Origin: Burkholderia aenigmatica
Lineage (GTDB): Bacteria > Pseudomonadota > Gammaproteobacteria > Burkholderiales > Burkholderiaceae
Direction of reading: 5' to 3'
Assembly: GCF_902499175.1 (NCBI RefSeq)
Contig: NZ_CABVQC010000035.1
Location: 25,232 to 89,231 of the forward strand
Length of the DNA: 64,000 nt
Shown here one piece after another: positions 48,023 through 55,921 of the stretch (the first letter of the stretch is position 1; every line of letters starts with the position of its first letter). The notes beneath the pieces were generated by a model. It worked only from the letters and a program-made list of their open reading frames with translations, made no database searches and was not told where the DNA came from. The position numbers and the translations under genes were made by a program.

Positions 48023-49774
48023 ATGAGGCGGCTCGTAGTACTCACCCTGTTGTCGGCCATGAGCGTGTGCTCGTTCGCCGCTTCGGACCCCGCGGTTGAA
48101 GCGAAGAACGGCATGGTCGTGTCCTCGCAGCATTTCGCGTCGCAAATCGGCGTCGATATCCTGAAGGAAGGCGGCAACGCGGTGGACGCCGCGGTAGCGG
48201 TCGGCTATGCGCAGGCCGTGACCAACCCGTGCTGCGGCAATATCGGCGGCGGCGGCTTCATGACCGTGCACCTCGCCGACGGCCGCGACCGCTTCATCAA
48301 TTTCCGCGAGACGGCGCCGGCCGCGGCATCGGCGAACATGTATCTCGACGCGAAGGGCAACGTCATTCAGGACGACAGCCTGTACGGCTATCGCGCGGTC
48401 GGCGTGCCGGGCACGGTCGCCGGCCTCGATCTCGCGCAGCGCAAGTACGGCAAGCTGACGCGCAAGCAGGTGATGGCGCCGGCGATCCGGCTCGCGCGCG
48501 ACGGCTTCGTGCTGACGCGCGCCGATACGGACATCCTCGATACGACGATCGACCGCTTCAAGACGGACCCGGATGCGGCCCGCATCTTCCTGCGGCCGGA
48601 TGGCTCGCCGCTGCAGCCGGGCGATCGCCTGGTGCAGAAGGACCTGGCTCGCACGCTCGAGCGCATCGCGGAGCAGGGACCCGACGCGTTCTATCACGGC
48701 GAGATCCCGAAGATCGTCGAGGCCGCGGCCAAGAAGGGCGGCGGCCTGATCACGGCGGCCGATTTCGCGTCGTACCGCGCGCAGGACATGGCGCCGCTGA
48801 CGTGTACGTATCGCGGCTACGAGTTCGTGTCGGCTCCGCCGCCGAGCTCGGGCGGCGTGACGATGTGCGAGACGCTGAACATCCTCGAAGGGTACGACAT
48901 GCGCAAGCTTGGCTACCATTCGGCCGCGGCGGTTCACTACATGACCGAAGCGATGCGCCATGCGTATGAAGACCGCAACACGCTGCTCGGCGACCCGAAC
49001 TTCATCGACAACCCGGTCGCGAAGCTGACGAGCAAGGACTACGCGGCGCAAATCCGCAAGAGCATCCATGCCGATACGGCAACGCCGTCGGTCGACGTGC
49101 AGCCGGGCGTCGGCGTGCACGAGAAGCCGGAGACGACGCATTACTCGATCATCGACAAGGACGGCAACGCGGTATCGACGACCTACACGGTCAACGGCCG
49201 CTTCGGCGCCGTGGTCATCGCGCCGGGCACGGGCTTCTTCCTGAACGACGAGATGGACGACTTCACCGTGAAGGTCGGCGCGCAGAACCTGTTCGGTCTC
49301 GTGCAGGGCACGCGCAACTCGATCGCACCGGGCAAGCGTCCGCTGTCGTCGATGGCGCCGACCATCGTGAAGAAGGACGGCAAGGTGTTCATGGTGGTCG
49401 GCTCGCCGGGCGGCTCGCGCATCATCACGATCACGCTGCAGACCGTGCTGAACGTGATCGACTACGGGATGACGCCGCAGGACGCGGTCACCGCGCCGCG
49501 CATCCACCACCAGTGGCTGCCCGACGAGGTCTATTACGAAACCTACGGACTGTCGCCCGACACGCTCGCGATCCTGCGCAACATGGGCTACAAGATGGTC
49601 GAGCAGACGCCGTGGGGCGCCGCCGAGCTGATCATGGTCGGCTTGCCGGGTACCGAAGCGGCGAGCCGCCAGAGTTCCGGGAACGATTCGTCCGTGTCCG
49701 GCAACGTGCGGGTCGGCTTCATCTACGGCTACAACGACCCGCGCCGTCCGGCCGGTTCGGCGATCGGTTACTGA
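48023..49774 (+). CDS. ggt: Gamma-glutamyltransferase precursor
   Basis: A 583-aa periplasmic gamma-glutamyltranspeptidase, which transfers or hydrolyses the gamma-glutamyl group of glutathione and related peptides. A signal peptide is present (MRRLVVLTLLSAMSVCSFAA). The large subunit starts with GMVVSSQHFASQIGVDILKE, then GGNAVDAAVAVGYAQAVTNP. The self-cleavage site lies before Thr371 in KPETTHYSIIDKDGNAVSTT, and later GSPGGSRI forms the glutamyl-binding loop. GGAGG sits 8 bases before ATG 48023. Divergent from RpiR and followed by a glutamate-type symporter, so released glutamate can be imported; together they form a glutathione-salvage unit. Confidence 0.94.
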   Translation: MRRLVVLTLLSAMSVCSFAASDPAVEAKNGMVVSSQHFASQIGVDILKEGGNAVDAAVAVGYAQAVTNPCCGNIGGGGFMTVHLADGRDRFINFRETAPAAASANMYLDAKGNVIQDDSLYGYRAVGVPGTVAGLDLAQRKYGKLTRKQVMAPAIRLARDGFVLTRADTDILDTTIDRFKTDPDAARIFLRPDGSPLQPGDRLVQKDLARTLERIAEQGPDAFYHGEIPKIVEAAAKKGGGLITAADFASYRAQDMAPLTCTYRGYEFVSAPPPSSGGVTMCETLNILEGYDMRKLGYHSAAAVHYMTEAMRHAYEDRNTLLGDPNFIDNPVAKLTSKDYAAQIRKSIHADTATPSVDVQPGVGVHEKPETTHYSIIDKDGNAVSTTYTVNGRFGAVVIAPGTGFFLNDEMDDFTVKVGAQNLFGLVQGTRNSIAPGKRPLSSMAPTIVKKDGKVFMVVGSPGGSRIITITLQTVLNVIDYGMTPQDAVTAPRIHHQWLPDEVYYETYGLSPDTLAILRNMGYKMVEQTPWGAAELIMVGLPGTEAASRQSSGNDSSVSGNVRVGFIYGYNDPRRPAGSAIGY

Positions 49775-49802
49775 CCTGATCTGATTGCATCATGCTGAAT
49801 CG

Positions 49803-49914
49803 CTGCCGCCGGCGTTCGCCTCCGAGCGAATGCCGTTGCGGCGGCAGTACGTCAGTTCGCGGATCTCCGCGAGCCTGACCGGCGCCGGCACCCGTGCCCG
49901 ACACACCGGGCACG
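49803..49914. terminator. Two hairpins between ggt and the symporter
   Basis: First, CTGCCGCC..GGCGGCAG (49803-49847) continues inward as GGCGTTCGC/GCGAATGCC with one mismatch. Second, CGTGCCCG/CGGGCACG spans 49893-49914 with a 6-nt loop. They could end ggt transcription partially and separate the symporter; no U tract. Confidence 0.4.
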
Positions 49915-49999
49915 ACCGGCTTGCCGCGCGCGCCCCCTGGCACGGCACGGGATGCGCGCCTTTCATCCGTCAACATCTTCCCGTGCGTCGAATTCCGTT

Positions 50000-51328
50000 A
50001 TGAACAAACGAATGTCCGCGGCAGGCTGGATCCTGCTCGCGATGGCGGCCGGCATCCTGATCGGCTACATGATCTATACGCAACTGCCGGACAAGCAGGC
50101 CGCGACGGAGATCGCCGGCTACATCTCGCTGGTGTCCGACGTGTTCCTGCGACTGATCAAGATGGTGATCGGCCCGCTGGTGTTCTCGACGCTGGTCGTC
50201 GGCATCGCGCACATGGGCGACGCGTCGTCGGTGGGCCGCGTGTTCGTGAAGGCGCTCGGCTGGTTCGTCACCGCGTCGTTGATCTCGCTGCTGCTCGGGC
50301 TGCTGATGGCGAACCTGCTGCGCCCCGGCGAGAACCTCGGACTGCCGCTGCCCGATATCGGCGCGTCCGCGCATCTCGCGACGTCGAAGTTCACGCTGAA
50401 GGATTTCGTCGGTCACATGGTGCCGAAGTCGATCGCCGAAGCGATGGCGAACAACGAGATCCTGCAGATCGTCGTGTTCTCGATGTTCTTCGGCGTGGCG
50501 CTCGCGTCGCTCGGCGAACGCGGCAAGATCCTCGTCGCGGCGATCGACCAGCTCGCGCACGTGATGCTGAAGATTACCGGCTACGTGATGAAGCTTGCGC
50601 CGCTCGCGGTGCTGGCGGCGATGGCGTCGACCGTCGCGATCAACGGCCTGTCGATCCTGCTGAAGTTCGCGGTGTTCATGGGCGACTTCTACCTGAGCCT
50701 GTTCCTGCTGTGGGGCACGCTCGTCGCCGCCGGGCTGCTGTTCCTCGGCCGCCGCGTGTTCAAGCTGCTGGTGCTGATCAAGGAAGCGTTCATGCTGTCG
50801 TTCGCGACCGCGAGCTCGGAAGCCGCGTATCCGAAGATCCTCGATGCGCTCGACCGGTTCGGCGTGCGCCGCAAGATTTCGAGTTTCGTGATGCCGATGG
50901 GCTATTCGTTCAACCTCGACGGCTCGATGATGTACTGCACGTTCGCGTCGCTGTTCATCGCGCAGGCATACGGCATTCACCTGTCGCTCGGCACGCAGGT
51001 CACGATGCTGCTGATCCTGATGCTGACGTCGAAAGGCATGGCCGGCGTGCCGCGTGCGTCGCTCGTCGTGATCGCCGCGACGCTGCACCAGTTCAACATC
51101 CCGGAAGCGGGGCTGCTGCTGATTCTGGGCGTCGATACGTTCCTCGACATGGGCCGTTCGGCCACGAACGCGGTGGGCAACTCGATCGCCAGCGCGGTGG
51201 TCGCGAAATGGGAAGGCGAGCTGATGCCGGAAGCGGAAGCCGAAGCGAATGCGGCGCGGCTGGATGCGGAAGCCGAAGCGCGGATGAGCGAGGCGGTCCG
51301 CGATGCGGATCGCGTCACCACTGCCTGA
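50000..51328 (+). CDS. Dicarboxylate/amino-acid:cation symporter (GltP/DctA family)
   Basis: A 442-aa symporter of the DAACS family, which imports glutamate, aspartate or C4-dicarboxylates with H+ or Na+. Family marks are LIKMVIGPLVFSTLVVGIAH in the early part, SFATASSEAAYPKILDALDR (the serine-rich re-entrant loop, AxSSxxA), MGYSFNLDGSMMYCTFASLF, the second re-entrant loop region TSKGMAGVPRASLVVIAATL, and VDTFLDMGRSATNAVGNSIA (substrate-binding Asp, Arg and Asn). A C-terminal Ala/Glu-rich tail (EAEAEANAARLDAEAEARMS) follows. It lies 225 bp after ggt on the same strand; glutamate is the natural substrate. Confidence 0.92.
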   Translation: MNKRMSAAGWILLAMAAGILIGYMIYTQLPDKQAATEIAGYISLVSDVFLRLIKMVIGPLVFSTLVVGIAHMGDASSVGRVFVKALGWFVTASLISLLLGLLMANLLRPGENLGLPLPDIGASAHLATSKFTLKDFVGHMVPKSIAEAMANNEILQIVVFSMFFGVALASLGERGKILVAAIDQLAHVMLKITGYVMKLAPLAVLAAMASTVAINGLSILLKFAVFMGDFYLSLFLLWGTLVAAGLLFLGRRVFKLLVLIKEAFMLSFATASSEAAYPKILDALDRFGVRRKISSFVMPMGYSFNLDGSMMYCTFASLFIAQAYGIHLSLGTQVTMLLILMLTSKGMAGVPRASLVVIAATLHQFNIPEAGLLLILGVDTFLDMGRSATNAVGNSIASAVVAKWEGELMPEAEAEANAARLDAEAEARMSEAVRDADRVTTA

Positions 51329-51339
51329 AGCGGAATCCC

Positions 51340-51357
51340 GGGCCGAATTCCCGGCCC
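51340..51357. terminator. Short GC hairpin at convergent stops
   Basis: GGGCCG and CGGCCC (51340-51357) with a 6-nt loop, between the symporter stop and the DUF3331 stop. A candidate bidirectional terminator. Confidence 0.4.
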
Positions 51358-51756
51358 TCAGGCCGCCTCGGCGGGGCGGGCCGCGTCGATGCACGCGGCC
51401 AGCACCATCGCGGCGGCGTTGCCCGGCGTCGAGCCGAGCAATTGCGGCGCAAAGACACTGTCGCCGATCTCGATCGGCTGCCCCGACAGCGCGCACACGC
51501 CGCGCTTGCGCGTGGTGAACAGCCGCCACTTCTGGTAACCGTAGTGCCCCGTGCAGGCGTCGCACCATGAAATCATCACGGTGTCGGCCGTGGGCCGTTC
51601 GAGCACGCTGATGGACGGCTTGCTCGTCGCGTCCCACGACGGCAGCCGGTCGCGCGTGACGCTGCGCCGTCGCGGCACGCCCCACGAGACGGACGGCATG
51701 TCGAAGCTGCTGATCGCGGCGACGGTCACGAGCCAGGGCGCTATACGGTTGTTCAT
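51358..51756 (-). CDS. DUF3331-family protein
   Basis: A 132-aa soluble protein of a family (DUF3331) I know mainly from Burkholderia and relatives; function not established. The core reads MISWCDACTGHYGYQKWRLF, then RKRGVCALSGQPIEIGDSVF, with NAAAMVLAACIDA at the end. Cys pairs (CDAC, VCALSG) could bind zinc, but a defined finger is not complete. No signal peptide or TM. It is transcribed on the same strand as and downstream of the NADH dehydrogenase (44-bp gap), so it may be cotranscribed with it. Confidence 0.75.
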   Translation of the reverse strand: MNNRIAPWLVTVAAISSFDMPSVSWGVPRRRSVTRDRLPSWDATSKPSISVLERPTADTVMISWCDACTGHYGYQKWRLFTTRKRGVCALSGQPIEIGDSVFAPQLLGSTPGNAAAMVLAACIDAARPAEAA

Positions 51757-51800
51757 GTCAGTTTTCCTCTAAACGTTACGCGACACCGCCACGTGCGGCA

Positions 51801-53093
51801 TCACGACAGGCGGATGCGCGGCTGTACGCAGCCGTTGATCCGTTCGGCGATCCACAGCAGGGTCGCCTTGGGAAAGCCGTGCAGCGCCTGCTGGTGCCGC
51901 CGGTAGAGCATCAGGTGGCTGAACTGCGCGAAGCGCCCCTGGATGAAGCCGCCGCGAAAGAACCCGAACTGCCCGAGCGTGCCGAACGCGTCGTAGTCGC
52001 TGATCGACACGAGCGCGCCGAAATCGTGGAACGCGAACGGCGGAATCGGCGTGCCGTCGAGCCACGCAGGCAGGTGCTTCGCGAGATGCTCGGCCTGCTG
52101 CGTCGCGACTTGCGCGGTTGGCGGCAGCGGCCGTTCGTGGCCGTCGGGCAACAGGCTCGCGCAATCGCCGATCGCGAACACGTGCTCGTCGCCCGTGGCC
52201 TGCAGCGTCGGTCCGACCACGAGCTGGTTCGCACGATTCGTGTCGAGCCCGTCGAGCGCCTGCATGAAATCGGGCGCCTTCACGCCAGCCGCCCAGACCA
52301 TCAGGTCCGCTTCCGCGAACGAGCCGTCGCCGTAGTGGAAGCCGTTCGCGTCGGCTGCCGTGACGCGCGTCGACGTCAACACATGAAAGCCGATCTGTTC
52401 GAGCCGTCGCTGCGCCGATGCGGAAATCCTCGGCGGAAACGCGGCGAGGATGCGCGGGCCGCTTTCGAGCAGCGTGAGCTGCAGCCGCTCGCGCACGCTC
52501 GCGTCGCCATACGCTTGTCCCACTTCCAGCAACCGGCTCAGCTCCGCCGAGAGTTCCACGCCCGTCGCACCCGCGCCGACGATCGCGACGCGCAGTGCTT
52601 CGTCGCGCGCGACGCTGCGAAATACGCGCATCCGCAACGCTTCGTTGAAGGTCTCGGCCTGCTGCTGGCTGTCGATGAAATAGCAGTGCTCGCGCACGCC
52701 CGGCACACCGAAATCGTTGGCCTGGCTGCCGAGCGCGAGGATCAGCACGTCGTATTCGAGTTCGCGCGCGTCGAGCATCAGCTCACCGTCCTGCGCGCGG
52801 ATCTCGCCGAGCTGCACGCGGCGGCGTGCGCGATCGAGCCCCTTCAGTTCGCCGGGCTGGTACGTGTAGCCGTGGTCGCGTGCATGGGCGAGGAAGATCA
52901 CCTGCTGCTGCTGGACGTCGCGCGTACCGGCCGCGATCGTGTGCAGCATGGGTTTCCAGATGTGGGTCGGGCTGCGGTCGACGACGGTGACCTGCGCGCG
53001 CCCGGACCGGCCGAGGCGCTCGCCCAGGCGGGTGGCGAGCTGCAGTCCGGCGATCCCGCCGCCGACGATGACGATGCGTGTAGGGGTTGTCAT
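51801..53093 (-). CDS. Type II NADH:quinone oxidoreductase (Ndh-like)
   Basis: A 430-aa flavoprotein of the NDH-2 family, which transfers electrons from NADH to quinone without pumping protons. The FAD motif is IVIVGGGIAGLQLATRLGER, the NADH-binding motif is VAIVGAGATGVELSAELSRL, and the C-terminal conserved piece is FAIGDCASL with PPTAQVATQQAEHLAKHL (quinone/FAD site). The protein ends near the membrane-surface helix RHQQALHGFPKATLLW. Start ATG 53093 lies 7 bp from a 14-bp palindrome. Divergent from the broken tetR gene, which probably once repressed it; loss of TetR would make it constitutive. Confidence 0.9.
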   Translation of the reverse strand: MTTPTRIVIVGGGIAGLQLATRLGERLGRSGRAQVTVVDRSPTHIWKPMLHTIAAGTRDVQQQQVIFLAHARDHGYTYQPGELKGLDRARRRVQLGEIRAQDGELMLDARELEYDVLILALGSQANDFGVPGVREHCYFIDSQQQAETFNEALRMRVFRSVARDEALRVAIVGAGATGVELSAELSRLLEVGQAYGDASVRERLQLTLLESGPRILAAFPPRISASAQRRLEQIGFHVLTSTRVTAADANGFHYGDGSFAEADLMVWAAGVKAPDFMQALDGLDTNRANQLVVGPTLQATGDEHVFAIGDCASLLPDGHERPLPPTAQVATQQAEHLAKHLPAWLDGTPIPPFAFHDFGALVSISDYDAFGTLGQFGFFRGGFIQGRFAQFSHLMLYRRHQQALHGFPKATLLWIAERINGCVQPRIRLS

Positions 53094-53100
53094 GTATAAA

Positions 53101-53114
53101 TCATCACGTGATGA
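53101..53114. promoter_or_regulatory. 14-bp palindromic operator
   Basis: TCATCACGTGATGA, a perfect palindrome, lies 7 bp upstream of the NADH dehydrogenase start and 127 bp from the tetR start. It overlaps the NADH dehydrogenase promoter region and is the obvious TetR site. Confidence 0.65.
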
Positions 53115-53241
53115 ATAAGGTATGATCCTAGCGCTTCCCGGCTTCGCGTGTCAACGGAGTGGGGCAGGTCACCCGGTTTCGGCGGCGCTCAAGCGGGGCC
53201 GGAACAGGGGCATTCGAATCATTCAAGGAGAGCAGGAGAAC

Positions 53242-53902
53242 GTGGCTGAAGTCACTGAGCGCGCGCCGGCCAAGCGGCGTATGCGAGGGCGGCCGCTGGC
53301 CGGGGCGTCCGTCGGTCCGGACGTGATACTGCGGGCCGCGCGCCGCGCGCCGCACGTTCGCGAGGCGTGGCTATGACGCAACGAGCGTGCGCGAAGTCGC
53401 GCGCGAGCTGGGGGTCGACGCGGCGCTGATCGCGCACCATTTCGGGACGAAGGAAACGTTGTGGCTGGCGGTCGTCGAGCAGATCGCCGAGCTGGCCGTG
53501 CCGATGTTCGATGCGATGCGCGCGCTGCGCACGTCGCCGCTGCCGCATCGCGACCGCGTGCGGCGCGCGATCGAGCTGTGTGTCGACCACGAGTTCGACG
53601 AGCCTGACATGGGCATGTTCTTCTCGACGGCGGCGACCGAAGTGGGCGGGCGGCTCGACCGGCTGCAGGAGCAGATCGTGCGCCCGTATTACGACGTGAT
53701 GTTCCCGCTGCTGTCGGATGCGGTGGAGGCCGGCGTGATCCGCCCGGTCGAGCCGACGGTGCTGTTCTTCATGATCGCGAGCGCGATCGGCACGACTGTG
53801 TCGTACAGTCACATGATGCTGGAGTACACGTCGCTGCCCACGCAGCCGGACGCGTTCCGGAAGGCCGTGGTCGACGTCGCGTTCAACGTCGTCGGCGGCT
53901 GA
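53242..53902 (+). pseudogene. tetR-family gene broken by a 7-bp tandem duplication
   Basis: A TetR repressor frame disrupted near codon 32. Frame 1 runs from GTG 53242 (GGAG 6 bases upstream) through RGRPLAGASVGPDVILRAAR, then stops at 53376. Frame 2 resumes with TFARRGYDATSVREVARELG, then DAALIAHHFGTKETLWLAVV and a normal C-terminal domain to 53902. The junction holds GCCGCGC (53335-53341) repeated at 53342-53348; deleting one copy restores a 217-residue protein with an unbroken HTH. It is divergent from the NADH dehydrogenase gene, whose promoter contains a 14-bp palindrome. Could be a sequencing error, a fixed mutation or a slippage switch. Confidence 0.8.
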
Positions 53903-53915
53903 GCGCCGCGCGCGG

Positions 53916-54098
53916 TCACACCGCCAGCACCAGCCCCAGTTCGCGCACCGCACTTCGCGCGGTCTCGCGCAATGCATCGACGAGCGGCGATGGCGTCCGG
54001 TACGCGATCGCCAGCTCGTACGCGAGCGGGCTGCCCGCATCCTTCAGTTCGCGGAACGTAATACCTTGCGGTTGCATCGGCACGAACAGGCGCGGCAT
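53916..54098 (-). pseudogene. Remnant of a LysR-type regulator (C-terminal end)
   Basis: About 60 residues (MPRLFVPMQPQGITFRELKD, then AGSPLAYELAIAYRTPSPLV and DALRETARSAVREL) match the end of a LysR effector domain. The HTH and most of the effector domain are absent; the upstream frame runs into the soxR 3' end. It lies between the broken tetR and soxR genes, so a regulator gene was probably lost here by deletion. Confidence 0.6.
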
Positions 54099-54121
54099 CG
54101 CACACCGCGCCCGTCTGCCGG

Positions 54122-54601
54122 TCATTCGAGGTCCGGGGGCGGCGGGTCGCCGAGCCAGCGCCGCGCGCCGGGCCCGTTGCGACCCGCACGGTCTTCCGGG
54201 TTCGTCAGCTTGCAGCGTTTCAGCGACAGGCAGCCGCAGCCGATGCATTCGTCGAGGCTGATGTAGAGCCGCTGCAGCTCCTCGATCCGGCTCGCGACCC
54301 GCTGCTTCCAGCCGCGCGACAGCCGCTGCCAGTCCTTGTTGCTCGGCGCGGTGTCCTCGGGCAGGCTGACGAGCTGCTCGGCAATTTCGTCGAGCGTATA
54401 GCCGATCTTCTGCGCGAACACGATGAACGCGATCAGCCGCAGCACCGCGCGTGAATAGTGGCGATGGCTCGAGCCGTTGCGGTGCGACTTGATGAGCCCG
54501 CGCGTCTCGTAGAACCGCAGTGTCGACGCCGGCACGCCGCTGCGCGCGGCCACTTCGCGAATCGACATCAGCGGCCATTGCGGGATTTCCTGGATACCCA
54601 T
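54122..54601 (-). CDS. soxR: SoxR redox-sensing MerR-family activator
   Basis: A 159-aa MerR-family regulator with a [2Fe-2S] cluster. The HTH is LMSIREVAARSGVPASTLRF, then YETRGLIKSHRNGSSHRHYS. The cluster-binding motif C-x2-C-x-C-x5-C is present: Cys119, Cys122, Cys124 and Cys130 in CIGCGCLSLKRC. The length is normal. GGAGGGG lies just before ATG 54601. Oxidation of the cluster by redox-cycling compounds activates the divergent promoter. In non-enteric bacteria SoxR typically controls efflux pumps and other redox-cycler defences directly, which fits the RND operon divergent from it and the palindrome in between. Confidence 0.95.
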   Translation of the reverse strand: MGIQEIPQWPLMSIREVAARSGVPASTLRFYETRGLIKSHRNGSSHRHYSRAVLRLIAFIVFAQKIGYTLDEIAEQLVSLPEDTAPSNKDWQRLSRGWKQRVASRIEELQRLYISLDECIGCGCLSLKRCKLTNPEDRAGRNGPGARRWLGDPPPPDLE

Positions 54602-54620
54602 GTTGCCCCTCCGGGAAAAC

Positions 54621-54651
54621 TTGACTTGAAGTTAACTTCAACTTTTATGCT
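54621..54651 (+). promoter_or_regulatory. SoxR-box promoter of the RND efflux operon
   Basis: TTGACT (-35, 54621-54626) and TATGCT (-10, 54646-54651) are separated by 19 bp, the long spacer of MerR-type promoters. The 16-bp palindrome TTGAAGTTAACTTCAA (54626-54641) sits in it, closely like the enteric SoxR box core AAGTTAACTT. It is 31 bp upstream of the adaptor gene start. Confidence 0.88.
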
Positions 54652-54681
54652 ACGCGGCAGTTTAACCCGTCGCGAGGCATC

Positions 54682-55908
54682 ATGCTCTCCTTATCCCTAC
54701 GCAGGACGTCGCCTTTGGGCGCGGCCTGTGCACTGCTGCTGGCGTTGTCGGGCTGTCACGACGGCAAAGGCACGTCGTCGGCCCAATCCCTTCCCGAAGT
54801 CGGCGTCGCCACGATCGCGCCGCGCACGATCCGCCTCGCGGACGAATTCAACGGACGCGTCGAAGCGGTCGACGCGGTCGAACTGCGGCCGCGCGTGAGC
54901 GGCTATCTGCAACGCGTCGCCTACAAGGAAGGCGATCTGGTCGCGCAGGGCGCGCTCCTGTTCGAGATCGACCCGCGCCCGTACCGGATCGCACTCGATC
55001 GCGCGAATGCGCAGCTGCAGCGGGCCCGCGCGGCCGCGAGCCTCGCGAACGTGCAGCTCAAGCGCGTGCAGACGCTGATCGATGCGCATGCGACGTCGCA
55101 GGAAGAGCTCGACAACGCGCGCGCCACGGCCGAGCAGGCGCGTGCCGACCTGCAGGCGGCCGACGCGGCCGTCGCCGATGCGAAGCTCAATCTCGGTTTC
55201 ACCGAAGTGCGGGCGCCGATCGCGGGCCGCGTCGGCCGCGCGGTCGCTACCGTCGGCAATCTGGCGCGCGCGGACGACACGCTGCTGACGACCGTCGTGT
55301 CGCAGAACCCCGTCTACGTGTATTTCGACTGCGACGAACAGAGCTACCTGCGCTACAACGCACGGCGTGCCGATCCGAAGCACCGTGCGATCGGCGCCGA
55401 TCCGGTGCGCGTGGGCCTCGCGAACGAGACGGGTTTCCCGCATGCCGGCACCGTCGACTTCCTCGACAACCGGCTCGACCCGCAAACGGGCACGATCCGC
55501 GCGCGCGTGCGGCTGCCGAATGCGGACCATACGTTTACGCCGGGCCTGTATGCGCGCGTGCAGCTCGTCAGCGGCCGCGATCAGGATGCACTGCTCGTCG
55601 ACGACAAGGCCGTGCTTACCGACCAGGACCGCAAGTACGTGTATGTGATCGGACCCGGCGACAAGGCGATGCGCCGTGACGTGACGATCGGCCGCGGGCT
55701 GGACGGCGAGCGGATCATCGAGAAGGGGATCCAGGCGGGCGACCGCGTGGTCGTGGACGGCATGCAGCGGATCTATTATCCGGGCGCACAGGTGAAGCCG
55801 AAGGCACTGCCTGCGCGCGCCGACGCCGGTGCCGGCAATGGCGCGGGTAACGGCGCAGGCAACGGCACGCAGGCCGTCGCCGACGCCGGTGCGCCGGCCG
55901 CGCAGTGA
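54682..55908 (+). CDS. RND efflux periplasmic adaptor lipoprotein
   Basis: A 408-aa membrane-fusion protein of the AcrA/MexE family, bridging the RND pump to the outer-membrane channel. A lipoprotein signal (ACALLLALSGCHDGKG, lipobox LSGC) anchors it. Lipoyl-like domain parts are VSGYLQRVAYKEGDLVAQGA and ITFTEVRAPIAGRVG-type NLGFTEVRAPIAGRVGRAVA, with a helical hairpin in between (ANAQLQRARAAASLANVQLK). The C-terminal tail has GAGNGAGNGAGNG repeats, probably disordered. It is the first gene of a three-gene operon under SoxR. GAGG lies near ATG 54682. Confidence 0.94.
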   Translation: MLSLSLRRTSPLGAACALLLALSGCHDGKGTSSAQSLPEVGVATIAPRTIRLADEFNGRVEAVDAVELRPRVSGYLQRVAYKEGDLVAQGALLFEIDPRPYRIALDRANAQLQRARAAASLANVQLKRVQTLIDAHATSQEELDNARATAEQARADLQAADAAVADAKLNLGFTEVRAPIAGRVGRAVATVGNLARADDTLLTTVVSQNPVYVYFDCDEQSYLRYNARRADPKHRAIGADPVRVGLANETGFPHAGTVDFLDNRLDPQTGTIRARVRLPNADHTFTPGLYARVQLVSGRDQDALLVDDKAVLTDQDRKYVYVIGPGDKAMRRDVTIGRGLDGERIIEKGIQAGDRVVVDGMQRIYYPGAQVKPKALPARADAGAGNGAGNGAGNGTQAVADAGAPAAQ

Positions 55909-55921
55909 CGGGAGACAGGTC

